NCBI GenBank assembly: GCA_019426215.1
Contig: CM033393.1
Coordinates: 8,156,046-8,220,045, forward strand
Direction: 5' to 3'
Origin: Buddleja alternifolia
Taxonomy: Eukaryota; Streptophyta; Magnoliopsida; Lamiales; Scrophulariaceae
DNA: 64,000 nt
The translations under genes and the position numbers were made by a program. Numbering within the stretch: position 1 is the stretch's first letter; the number at the start of each line of letters is the position of its first letter. Shown piece by piece: positions 1-11,006 of this stretch. The notes under the pieces were generated by a model. The model was given only the letters and a program-made list of their open reading frames with translations. It was not told where the DNA came from and did no database searches.

Positions 1-2
1 AA

Positions 3-434
3 ATAGATCGTAAAAGCACTAGTGGTACTTGTCAATTTCTAGGTGATAGGTTAGTTTCATGGCATAGCAAGAAACAACAATCCATAGCTACCTCCACAGC
101 CGAAGCTGAGTATGTAGCTGCAGGAAGTTGTTGTGCACAAGTATTATGGATGAGGCAACAACTTAGAGATTATGGAATAATCCTAGGTCCAACCCCCATT
201 CATTGTGATAACCAAAGCGCTCTAGCCATGACACAAAACCATGTTCTTCATTCCAGAACCAAACACATTGACATTAGATACCATTTCCTTCGTGACCACG
301 TTCAAAAGAAAGATATCTCTGTGCACTTCATTGGAACTGACAAACAATTGGCAGATATCTTCACCAAAGCACTCAACGAACAACGTTTTCTCACTTTGAG
401 AAGTGAATTAGGTATGATTGATTTAAACGCTTAA
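3..434 (+). CDS. Ty1/copia RNase H, C-terminal end of a Sirevirus-like pol
   Basis: This is the 3' end of a copia polyprotein that starts left of the window. The frame is open from base 3 to the TAA at 432-434. Visible RNase H landmarks are DRKSTSGT, SWHSKKQ, the acidic STAEAEY motif, CDNQSAL, KHIDIRYH and the terminal LADIFTK, all in the usual copia order. RNase H removes the RNA strand during reverse transcription. No breaks are seen in this stretch. Two identical polypurine motifs and then a second long reading frame follow, which is the arrangement of Sireviruses. Methionines inside the frame are not real starts. The copia RNase H identity is secure; the Sirevirus assignment rests on what lies downstream. 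Confidence 0.9.
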   Translation: MDRKSTSGTCQFLGDRLVSWHSKKQQSIATSTAEAEYVAAGSCCAQVLWMRQQLRDYGIILGPTPIHCDNQSALAMTQNHVLHSRTKHIDIRYHFLRDHVQKKDISVHFIGTDKQLADIFTKALNEQRFLTLRSELGMIDLNA

Positions 435-1214
435 TCATTTTGCATCATATTTTATTAGATATATAATTTAGGGGGAATTCACTTAAATTGTGTCTAAAAG
501 ATTTTCCTAACTGGTACAAGTTATCAAATTTAGGGGGAACCTTAAAGTTGTACTTGACCATAACTACAAGCGTAAAATATTGGACGTTCAAACATAAAAG
601 TCTTTTCAATCCTAAGCTTCTAATTTTCATATATAATTTTTATATACCAACAAGTTTGGTATCAGTTAAGCGTTGAACCAATTCCTTTCAACTCTTAATA
701 TAAAAATATTTTCTTTACAAGCTATGCATAAAGTTTACAATCTTCTTTCGAAGTAGTGGGTAGACTCAAAAGTCTATTTTTTACTCTACTCGCACGCTTC
801 TATCACATCAAACTGGCAGGTAATCAAAAGTTTCTTTTTCAAAATGACGGTTCAGAGATAGTACGTGTCAGTGTACAAACAGATGCGTGCGTTACACTCT
901 GAAAATGCCAAACGTTTTAAAATTTTTAACTCGGATGTCAAATCTTTATATATGAGAATTACCAAATGTAACTTCTCTCTATTACACAAAACTCGCGTCC
1001 GCAGTTACTAAATTTATGGCTGAGATTCAAAAGTCGTTACACGTGTCTAAATCCTACAGAGAATGGAGAACACAAGTTTAAAAAATTCTTTACTGTGTCA
1101 TTTAAAATACAACTTCTGCAGAAAGACCATTCACTTTTACTCAAACATATCTGCAAAATTTATTCTCTCTCTCTCAAAGCAAAAGAAAATCTCAGTTCAA
1201 CTCTTTCACTAAAC
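435..1214 (+). other. Spacer between Sirevirus pol and the downstream ORF, with repeated polypurine motifs
   Basis: No gene is supported here. The 13-mer AATTTAGGGGGAA occurs twice (465-477 and 527-539). A similar purine tract lies next to the 3' LTR (5677-5689). Several PPT-like signals between pol and the 3' LTR are a described hallmark of Sireviruses. The rest is AT-rich with no clear signal. Confidence 0.6.
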
Positions 1215-4200
1215 ATGGCACCAAAGAAATCTTCGTCTACTTCTGCCGAACTTACCATCAAGGTTACTGAAGGCCTTGTTGTCGACTGGAAATTCCTTTA
1301 TGAACAACCTCAGATCAATCTAACAGACATGATGGACATGGTCGTCAAAGCTGGGCTTAAACCGTTCTTGACCCAATACTCCTATCTGTTTCCGACTGAA
1401 GTCTACACCTTCTGAAAGACTGCTAAACTTTCAGAGGACAAGAAGTCTATCTCTTGTCTAATTCCCTTATCCAAGAAGGAGTCTCCCAAGGAATTTATTC
1501 TGTCTGCTGCCTCTATTGCCAAGAACTTCAATTTTCCAAATGAGGGTGAGGCATTGGATTGTGTTACTTTAAAACAAATCAAGGAAGCATGGACAACCAT
1601 GAGTGCGTACGACGATGTACCCTACACTCAGTATTTTGAAAAGAAAGAACTGGTATCCAAATACCGACTGTTGGCTGATTTCTGCAGCAAGATCATAGAA
1701 TGCCGAGTGGGAACCTTTGATAAGGTGAACCCAGTACAATTTCAGATGATGACTGCTATACTCCTCAACATCAAGATCAACTGGAGTGAGTATATTTTTA
1801 GAAGGTTTCGGGACTGTTTAAGCGCCTCGAATAAACCTTATGGGCTTGTTCTAAGTGACCTGCTGTACAAATCACAGTGTGTATACTCGTCTGGTCTCCT
1901 GTTGAATAAGACCAAGTTGTTGGGAAGAAGGATTCTGAATAATCTCTTTAATCCTCCCAAAATTGGTGGTGCAGCTAAACCACTATCTGAGCGTCTGGAA
2001 GTACGTCAAGCGTTCGATGAGGAAGCTGAGCGTCCAGTGCCAGAAGAAGCTGTGAAGCATCTGATTGTTACTAAGAAGAGAGCTCCTAGAAAGCCCAAGG
2101 TACAAGTTGTTCCTGCTCCTCAGAAAGATGATGAGGAAACTGATGAGGATGCCCCCGCCTTGAGATGCTGTTGAAACCGTCGTTGTAGGGGCTTTGGAAT
2201 TATTAGCACAGGACAAGTTACCTCTAAAGTGGAGGAAGCTGGAAAGAATCATCAAACAAATCAAATTCGATGAACCAGCTGCTGCTCAAGCGCTTAAGCT
2301 CGTTGAAGGAGTCAACGTGAAGAAAATATTCAAGCTCTCCAGGACAAGCAAGCGTCGGGCCGCTCCTGTTCCTGAAGAGCCTGAGACTGTTGAGCCAAGC
2401 GCTTAAGTCGCTGTTGAGCCAGGCGCTCAAGTTGCAGTTGAGCCAAGCGCTCAAAGTATTGTTGTTGAGACAAGTTCTCTGGGTAAGTTTATTTCTTCCC
2501 ACAGCATTTCTATTCCTACATCTGTAGAAGATCCTGCTCTTATAGAGGATAGTTCTTTTGTTACAGCTATAGTTCCAGCCACCGCTGAAGCATCAACAGA
2601 TGTCCTCCTAGACGTTGAGATGACAGAAGTTGTGGCTATTGCTAAAGATGTTGCCGCAGAAGTTGCTACAACTGACGCTGAGGAACCTGCTACTAAAGAG
2701 GTTCAAACATCAATCCCTATTCAGGCGATAATAGAGGCACGCTCAGAAGATCAAAGCGTTGCTGAAGACGTTTTAGTCCCTAGGCACTTCTTCCAACTGG
2801 ACCCAGTGAAGACAATTGATCATTCGATCAACTACATGTCTCCAGCACTCGAAGAAGATTTCATTCCTACAGGATACAATGAAAAAAGATACATTGCTTC
2901 TGAGAATGAAATTGCCTTGTTGATTGACGATGACAATAAAATCAGGGATATCGTGTTTAACACTGAGATGACGGAAATTGAGAGAAAGTTCTATAGAGCC
3001 ATTGAACTTGGAAAAACCCCTGGTCAAATACCGTCTTCTCTTATCCTTCAACAAGACAGACAAGGAGGAAGGACTCCTCGATGTGATGTGGATTTGGCAT
3101 ATTATCTCGATTATGGCCACAACAGGAGTACAGGCTTCGCCCTAAGAGATTACAACATTCGGGTGTATGAGCCTCTTTGTCCTAGCTTTCTCAATCCATC
3201 AGAAGCAGTATTGAACAGAGAAGGCTACACACACTTTCCTCAGACTGCTAATAGTATTGAAAATCTATCTTCAATCAATCCACTTCGCCTGTGGAAGAAT
3301 AAAGCAGTTCATGCCGGTGAGCATCTCGAATCGTTGACAGATTTGATTCAAACTGAAGCCGATGCATATTTTGACAGCGTCTAGAATGCCAACTATCGGA
3401 CTGATAGATATCGCTCTGAATCTATCAGAGATATTCATCATGAAGGCATTCGCGCTATGGTCAATGCTGGAACAGATTACTGTATGAATGAAGTTAACTG
3501 GGTTGAAGCGTATGTGGGACACAAATATAAATTCTCAGAGTTAGTCCAAGCTCCCCATTTATTTGGCATAGGCATGCATGACAAGAAGCGTCAGTTTGCG
3601 AAGTATTGCCTGAAGAAGAGTCAACAGAGAGTTGGACCTGTTCTGAAGCTCCCACTCGTTAGACATCAAATTGAGCAGTGTCTGCGTCAAGAGCTTCACC
3701 GACTGTCCAATACTCCTCTACTCTTCAACGCTCAAACATCTTCCAGTGGTACCTCTTTTGTATCGTGCTTAAATTTCACTCTGAGCCACAGCGAGGATAA
3801 CTTCAATTTGATGGTGAAGATTATGACTCCCCTATCTCTGTTCGACAAAATCTTCACTGCCAATCTCTGAAAATGGAACGGCTCCGTAATCAAATCTTTC
3901 CGAGGATATCCTTTGCTCCCTTCTATCCGCACAGAGGTACTCAATCATTATGAGTTTGTCCTCTCACTGCTTGAAAGAAATCAGGGACTAGCTCAAGCGC
4001 TCTATCCACACTTAGAAGAGTACTACACTGCTTATGTGCTTGAGGATCAGCGTCTCCAGTCTCTTCCTTCTGATTGCTTGATTGGATTTTCCAGATATTA
4101 CTGCCCAGATTCAATCTTTTCCATCTGTCAAGCGCTATCCAAACTTGTGTGACTAGAACCAGACTTGCTAAACTTTTGGAAGCTGCGTCCACTTCTTATG

Positions 4201-5459
4201 CCGATTTAGCCAATTCGAACTTCCAATTCAATGACTTTCGTCAACCTGAGTCAACGCTTGAGGAAGCGCCTGCTAAGTCAGTCGAAGCGTTCACTTCTGA
4301 AGTCACCAGTATTCCAGCTTCTGCTGAAGAACCCGTTCAAGTGTTTCCACCAAAGGATATTCCTGACGCTCCTGAACCCGTTGCTGATGATATTGCTAGG
4401 GATCTTTCTCTTGACATACGAGGTACTGTCTTTGATCCTGCATATCAAGTTCCTATTGACTCTCTCAAACACTCATCAAGGTTCAAGCGACTGGCTCCTC
4501 TAGCGGTTCAATCAGATGAGGGTCAATCCTTCGGTCCTTTGCTCAAATCCGTTTTGGAGAATATCAGTGCCCATGCTGCTCAGAACGAAGAATCCCTTCA
4601 CTGGATTAAGGATGATTTGGCAAAAATTGAGACTCACGTTATGAGCGCTCAGATTGCTCATATGCGTAGTTCAGCTCAAGCGGCTGTTGGTGAGTGCAAA
4701 CAAGACTTTCAAGAAATGCACGATGCCACTCAAGCAACCCAACTTGCCATGAAAGAAGAGCTTGAAAAGTGCCTCGAAACCCTTGAGACTTCTCTGAATG
4801 ATGCTACCAGCGCCAAGCTCCTCGCCCTGCAGGAACGTTTCGAAAAGCGTCTGGATGACATCACAGATTCTATGTCTCAGATTGCTCATCAGGTCGGTCT
4901 ACTCACAGATCACTTTCTAAAGTCTGATGATGGAAATAAGGGGGAAGAGAAGAAGAAAGGAGAAAAGAGGAAAACGTCGAGTTCAAGAGCTCAAGAACCT
5001 ACGCCTCTCAAGCGTCAAGTCTTAACCTCTCCTTCTGCGCTAAGTCTCCCATCCTGGATAGCTGCTTTAAAAGTAAGTGACTCTGGAGCGCCTAGTAGGA
5101 AACTAAGGGAACCTCCAAGAGCACTATATCCAAATCTACCAATACCTACAAGAGCAATGTTAGAACAGTTCGACATCCCTCTTCAAAGAACATCCATTCC
5201 AGAACCTTCAGATCCCAAAATTTTAGCTGAAGAGAGGCTGTCTGAATTTGTCCGAACTTTCAGAATTTATCTAAGGTATATTGGTATCGATCCAATGGAT
5301 TGGGATAAACACTTTACCGCCTTCAAGAAGAGACAACAAAAAGAAAATAAGCTTATAATCAACAAAGATCATGAAGCGATGATGACCTTGGAAGACAATC
5401 TGACTGAAGTTATCCGAGCTGAAATGCCCAAGCGATACAAAGTTAGATCAAGTCATTAA
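1215..5459 (+). pseudogene. Decayed downstream ORF of a Sirevirus-like element (env-like position), about 1,400 codons
   Basis: One long coding region follows pol and reaches nearly to the 3' LTR. It starts at ATG 1215 (MAPKKSSS) and ends at TAA 5457-5459. In-frame stops are TGA 1413-1415, TAA 2404-2406, TAG 3382-3384 and TGA 3868-3870; the frame shifts near 2164-2194 and near 4130-4152. The first third looks globular and resembles gag-like domains of plant transposon proteins (a KKEL...KYRLL...F block near 1645-1690). The middle is low-complexity, rich in Glu, Ala, Pro and Val. The last third has a long predicted coiled coil (about 4540-4930) followed by a Lys-rich stretch. Some Sireviruses carry an env-like ORF here, but I see no convincing signal peptide or membrane anchor, so the function is unknown. 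Confidence 0.75.
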
Positions 5460-5690
5460 AACTTTTTGATTTGCATTATCTATATTCTTGTCTCTCATAT
5501 TATTTTTGTTTAAGTTGTAAAAATGCTTGTAACTATCGATATATATAAAATGCATTTTTCAACTGAAACATCTCGTTGAAGCGTAACTAACTTTAACTAA
5601 CATTATCTAATCAAAGCTAACTTTTATTTTGGCTGTCTAACTCTTGAACTATAAAAGAGTAAGTATTGCCATCATCAAAAAGGGGGAAAT
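5460..5690 (+). promoter_or_regulatory. Sirevirus 3' untranslated stretch with polypurine tract
   Basis: This AT-rich spacer ends in a purine tract at 5677-5689 (AAAAAGGGGGAAA), one base from the LTR start at 5691. Such a tract primes plus-strand DNA synthesis and sits exactly where expected for a plus-strand element. Confidence 0.75.
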
Positions 5691-6230
5691 TGTTAGAAAT
5701 TTCATGTTAGATGTTTTGATGATGACAATTAGGACCTTTGTTAAACCCCAAAAATATGTAAGTTTGTTTTTCAGCTTTGAAGCGTTAGATTTGTAATAGG
5801 CTTTGTTTTATTTTTATTTTAGATTGTTAGGCTAAGTAGTCTTAGGCTGAGCGTCTGATAATTTCTGAGTGAATTTATCAGTGGTAAAGTTCGAAGACTC
5901 AAGCGCCTGATTTCTAAATGAAGATAAAGTCTCCAAGCGTCAAATTGACCAGCTATATCAAGCGTTACCTTATAGGACAAAAGTAATTTCACCTGAATTT
6001 ATTTCTAAGTCCAGAAGGAGTTTTAATGCAAATATTCTCAAAGCATTAATTCAAATGCATTAAATGTTGATAAGAGCATTAAATGTGATAAGCACTTTCA
6101 GACATACGGAGAAGCCACCCTATTGGACTGTCAACTATTCAAAGACTGCAGCACCAACTTTTGTGCAGCAGATTTTCAGGAAAAAGGATAAAAGTTGTTC
6201 ACTTGCGGAAGTGAGAGACACGCGCCCTTG

Positions 6231-7624
6231 CCAAAAACTTGACACGCTAGAAGCTAACGTACTTGAATAGCAAGTGTACTAGTCGTGTGTAGTAATAGAA
6301 ATGGACAATAAGTTCGGGTTGTCGAACCACGGAGACTTGAATTTTAGTTTATGATTTTAGATAACAAAAGGAAGCAAATTAGAGATTTAACTAAAAAGGA
6401 AAGTAAAATAAGCTAAAGCGAAAGTAAAGAGAGATTAAACTTCCAAGGTGGAGAGGTGACTAAGGCTCATGTTCGGGCACATGTTGCGTATTGTTATCCT
6501 AAGATAATTACCAATTCATTAGACATACATTGCTATGGTGAAAGCTCCTAAGGTAAAGAATAACCGATGTCTCGTGATAGACTCCTATACTTAATTGGCG
6601 GTTTTCTAAGTATGTCTACCAGAAAATCTAACCACTAAGTATGCATTAAAGATCTAGAGCTTACTCGATTAAAATCGAACGACTTCACCCGGGAGTCTTT
6701 ACCTATGTCTAGGGAAACTCCTATTTGGTTCGGTGATGTTGTGAAATCCTTGCACCCTAAGTCAATTTTCTTTCGAATAATTCACCTAGGCATGATATCA
6801 AACACATGGTGATCAAGCATATGTAAGGCATTCAACAACAAAATCACAACACATAGCAATATACGAATTGAAATGGAAAACGATCTTATTATAACAACAC
6901 TAACAACATGGCCTTCTCATGGCCCAAGTTCAACAATTTAGCTCATAAAATGCATAAGGGAAAAGCTAAGCATAAGATCCATGTTCATAGACAAAGATGA
7001 ATCTAAAGCTAAGAAACTCCCTATGTTGAATTGATGATTGAATCTTTAATTGGAGGCTTGAATTTCTTCTTTTCCTTCTCTTTGGCTCTTCTAAAGTGAT
7101 GAAAAGTGAGGTCCCAATCCCAAGAAATCCCCATTCACTTAGAACTCGAACCCCCTCTTTTCCTTTCATTTTTTGGCCTTTATACTTTCAAAACCGTTGT
7201 ATCGGCGCCCAAGCGTGACCCAAATGGTGCCTAGGCGCGGTCCAGGTGGCCTAAGTGGCTTGGGGAAGAAGTTGACTGGCGCCTAGGCGCCACAGTGCGA
7301 AGTCTTAACCGTTTTCTTGTTTTTCAGCGCAGCAATCATGTTTTCTTCATAACGTTTTCCACCGATCTCGGATTTGGATGATTCAAGTTGCCAAGTGAAG
7401 CAAAGACGGAGATCTACAACTTTATAGAAGAAAACTTCCACAAATTCAATTTCAAAAATATACTGAAATACTGTGTTTTTGCGCACTTTACGTCAATTGC
7501 AGTGATTTTCCACCTTTACTCAATAAGCACATAGATTATATGCATATGTGGCATAAATCAAGCCGTACATGAATCTAAAACATAAACATAAGGGCTTAAA
7601 AACACGTAAAAATGACTCTTATCA
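6231..7624 (-). mobile_element. Solo LTR of the element C family with a 9-bp primer-site remnant
   Basis: The LTR proper is 6240-7624 (TGACACG...CTTATCA). It is clearly related to the two LTRs of element C at 9661 and 13720. Bases 6231-6239 (CCAAAAACT) match the end of the tRNA-Asp-type primer site plus spacer found beside element C's LTR. CCTTG flanks the whole insertion at 6226-6230 and 7625-7629, so the duplication brackets the remnant as well as the LTR. Strand is set by analogy with element C. GC-rich GGCGCCTAGGCGC-type motifs lie at about 7200-7292. Confidence 0.85.
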
Positions 7625-7663
7625 CCTTGCATGTGTCAAACGGACACTTTTTCCAAGAATGCC

Positions 7664-7670
7664 TATAAAT
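7664..7670 (+). promoter_or_regulatory. TATA-like box in the Sirevirus LTR
   Basis: TATAAAT in the context CCTATAAATAGG, a common form in plant LTR promoters. No transcription start can be placed from sequence alone. Confidence 0.5.
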
Positions 7671-8617
7671 AGGACTTCAACAACAAGCCAAATATAGAGA
7701 ACAATTATCAAGTCCAATTGCTGTTGCATTGAAGTCTCATTCCTTACAATCTCAGAAAAGCCAAACTTTCAAGAAATTATTCTCTTTGCTTTTCTTCAAA
7801 TCCTGAGACAGTCAACCCAATATCTCAAGCATTCTTTTCGGAGAAACACACATTACTACTGAGATATTCCTAGTTGTTTGAACTTTATCAAAATCAAACA
7901 AACCTTTTAGAAAAACCCGTATCCAAGCCTCACGATCTGTGTGAAGTCGAAGTTGGATACTTGCCATATTTCTGGGTGAAAGAAGCAAGGGGATTGAAGT
8001 GATTTGGAGCAGAAATCTGTGTGATCAAGGAGCTCAAGTCATCGACATCCATCTCTCCCTAATTTGTAGAATATTCTGTGTGATTCTTTGAGAATCATTT
8101 TAGTGGATTGTCTCCAAGTGTTCAAGGAGAAGAAGGATGTAGTTGGGATTACACCACCCAATGAACCTTACAAATATTGTGTCATTTAATTTTCAGTCAA
8201 TTCTTTTATCTATCATATCATTGCATAATCTGATTAAGTAAAACACAATCAAAAGCTAAGCAACTAAGAAACTTCTTGTGACGCTAAAGCTTTTAAAAGA
8301 AGACTACAAAAATCATTCTGCTGTGCTAACACTGATCAAAGAAGTGAACGCTCAAACCTATTTGATTGTAATATTCAATTCTTGAAATTTAAGTTAACTT
8401 TATAAAAAACAGTCTTCGTTAGACGCTTCACCAAAGTGCCTATATTTTAAGTGAACGCTTAAGTCAAGCGTTAGACACTTCAAGCGTCTACTTTTTCAAG
8501 CGTCCAAAAACCATTTTAGTACGAAATCTTTTGAAGTCAAAAAAGACTTCAGGGTCTATTCAACCTCCCTCCCCCCCCCCCCTTTTAGACCCTTTCGTAT
8601 GCCACTTGGGACCAACA

Positions 8618-9660
8618 CATGTTCACTTCACCATTGTTGGTTCTGGAACTAAAATGAAAAGGAATGGATATGGTGGTAAAGGGAAGAAGAAACAACAAAC
8701 TCAGCCAGTGGATAACAGTCCTAGCACTAAGGACCTAAGCCACCAAAGTGCTACTTTTGCAAAGAGAAATGACATATTCAGAAGGCCTGTCCTAAGTTCA
8801 AATCTTGGTTAGCAAAGAAGGTTAATTTATTTGCTTTTGTATGTTATGAGTCTTTTATTATTGAATCATTTAAATACATGGTGGGTTGACACTGGTTCTA
8901 CTGTTAATAGTACAAATTTATTAGATGGATACCACTACGTGAGGAAGTTGAATAAGGGAGATCGAAATATCTCAGTTGGAAATGGAATAAATATTCTATT
9001 TGAAGTTGTTGGAACTTTCCATTTAGTTTTGGAAAGCGGTTTCAATTTGGATTTAGTTGATACTTTTTATGTTCCTAGTATGACTAGAAACCTTATTTCG
9101 GTTTCTCAACTTGATGCTTAGGATTTTTCATTTAGGTTTGAGAATAAATGTTCTTCTTTATCATTAAATTCTGAGATTATTGGTTTTGGTTTATTTAGAG
9201 GATAACTTCTTGAGTTACATTTAGATGTTTCTTTTGTGCAATTCTTTGAACCAATGAATGTGACAGATTCAGTAGTAATAAGTATTAAAAGAAAATCTAA
9301 AATGGAAAATTCTTCCAAGTCGTAGCACGGACGTTTTGGTGACATCTCAAGAGACAGAATGAAACATCTTGTTAAGGAAGAACTTCTTTATTCTTTATAT
9401 TTTTCTGATTTTTTCACATGTATGAATTGTGTTGAAGGAAAATTTATAAAAACTGTAAACAAAACGCCACTTGTAGTACATGTCTTTTGGAATTGGTCCA
9501 TACAGATATTAGTGGGCCATATTCCACTCCTAGAATTGGTCGTCATAGATATTTTATGACCTTCATTGATGACTATTCTAGATTTGGTTATGTCTAACTC
9601 ATCCACGAAAAATCAAATGCACTAGAGATGTTCAAAACTTATAAAGTTGAAGTTGAGAAC
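8618..9660 (+). pseudogene. Copia element B: gag end, protease and pre-integrase fragment
   Basis: A degraded Ty1/copia polyprotein. A CCHC knuckle (CYFCKEK then H and C) is encoded from 8749; its Gly codon is now TGA at 8770-8772. A frameshift then leads into the aspartic protease, with WWVDTGST near 8880 and the family-typical RNLISVSQLDA before a stop at 9119-9121. Remains of the HHCC integrase zinc-binding region (GRFGDISRDR...CMNC) and the start of the integrase core (FIDDYSRFGY in broken frames) run to 9660. There the sequence is cut by element C, and the same protein resumes at 15113. B's 5' part is probably left of the Sirevirus, outside the window. Confidence 0.8.
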
Positions 9661-11006
9661 TGACACGCTAGAAGCTAACGTGCGTTTATAGCAAGTGTAC
9701 TAGTCGTGATAGTAATAAAAGTGGACTAAAAGTCCGGGTTGTCGAACCACGGAGGCTTGAATTCTAGTTTATGATTTGCAAGAAAAGTAAAGACAATTTG
9801 AAGGAAAACACGAGTAAAACAATTAAATAAACAAAGAAAACGAGTAAGAACAAGCAACGGATTGCAACTCAAGTATGATAAGGGACTAAGGCACATGCAA
9901 GACTCGATTTGATCCGTATTCGTACAAAGACTCTCGTTGAATTATTAGACCTAGTTGCTATGGTGAAAACTCCTAAGGTAAAGAATAACCGATGTCTCGT
10001 GATAGACTCCTATACTTAAATGGTGGTTTCCTAAGTATGTCTACCCAAAAATCTAACTACTAAGCATGCATTAAAGAGCTAGAGCTTTCTCGATTAAAAT
10101 CGAACAACTTCATCCGGGAATCTTTACCTATGTCTAGGGCAATTCCTATTTGGTCGGTGATGTTATAAATCCCTTGCACCCTAGTTTAAGTCTTTCTCAA
10201 AACGCTAAACTAGGCAACAAATCATACATATGGTGATGAATCACATGTAAGAAACATAAGCACAAATTCATAACACATAGCAACATAGGAATTAATTCAA
10301 CAATTATCAATAATACAAATAAGTCACAAATCAATTCTTATAAGGCCCTAGCCATATGAATTTAGCCCATAACTATTAACATAGAAGAATTTAACATAGT
10401 CATATACATAAGTGTAAACACAAAATGCAATAAACAATGCATAAACTCCCTAAAATGTCGAATGGTGATTGATCCTCGATTGGAGCTTCAATCCTTAGCT
10501 CCTATCTCTTTCTTGCCCTTCAAGGTAGATGAAAAGATGGCCCAAATCCAAGAAAATGCCTTCACAAACCCAGATTTCGAACCCCTCAAATCAGCTGAAA
10601 ATTTCCTTTTATAGCTTCCAAAAACGGTGGCTTACGTGGCAGGTGTTTCTTGGAGGAAAAGTCCGGCGGCGCCCAGGCGCGCGTGCCGGCACTCGGGCGC
10701 GGATGGTATCACGCCTAGGCGCAGGGTGTGTGGCGCCTAGGCGCCGTACTGTGTAGCATTCTGTCTTCATGTCTTCTACTGGTGCCTGGGCGTGGCTGAA
10801 CTGGCGCTTGGGCGCCGGTCTGCGAAGCATCCTTTAGAAAATTGTTCGATACACCGTCTTTTGCCCTTTTCTTCGTGCAACGTCGCTTAGTGCCTGAATT
10901 CACTTAATACACAGATTAATCATACAAGAGGCACAATTCAAGCTATAAATAGACCTAAATTGTCAATAAAAGGGATTAAGAACATGTGCAAAAACGACTC
11001 CTATCA
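9661..11006 (-). repeat. 3' LTR of element C (left copy)
   Basis: 1,346 bp. It carries a GC-rich block at about 10660-10825 with several copies of GGCGCCYAGGCGC-like motifs in an otherwise AT-rich LTR. It is near-identical along most of its length to the right copy, which is about 40 bp longer. Confidence 0.9.

Larger units (their letters stand above)
5691..8617 (+). mobile_element. 3' LTR of the Sirevirus-like element, split by a solo LTR
   Basis: The LTR begins TGTTAGAAAT right after the polypurine tract and probably ends near 8617 at ...CCAACA, just before gag-like sequence of another copia element. Removing the insertion at 6231-7629 leaves about 1.5 kb. It contains a TATA-like box (7664-7670), a pyrimidine/poly-C stretch near 8567-8585, and many AAGCG motifs on both strands, densest at 8349-8505. 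The matching 5' LTR lies outside the window, so the right boundary rests only on the TG/CA ends and on the resumption of element B gag. Confidence 0.75.

Noticed and set aside
4231..4503. Second plus-strand frame within the Sirevirus ORF
   Set aside because: Hydrophobic, low-complexity shadow of the long coding region; the composition fits a frame-shifted reading.
1215..5459. Calling the Sirevirus downstream ORF a retroviral-type envelope gene
   Set aside because: Position fits, but I see no signal peptide, cleavage site or membrane anchor, so only an env-like position is claimed.
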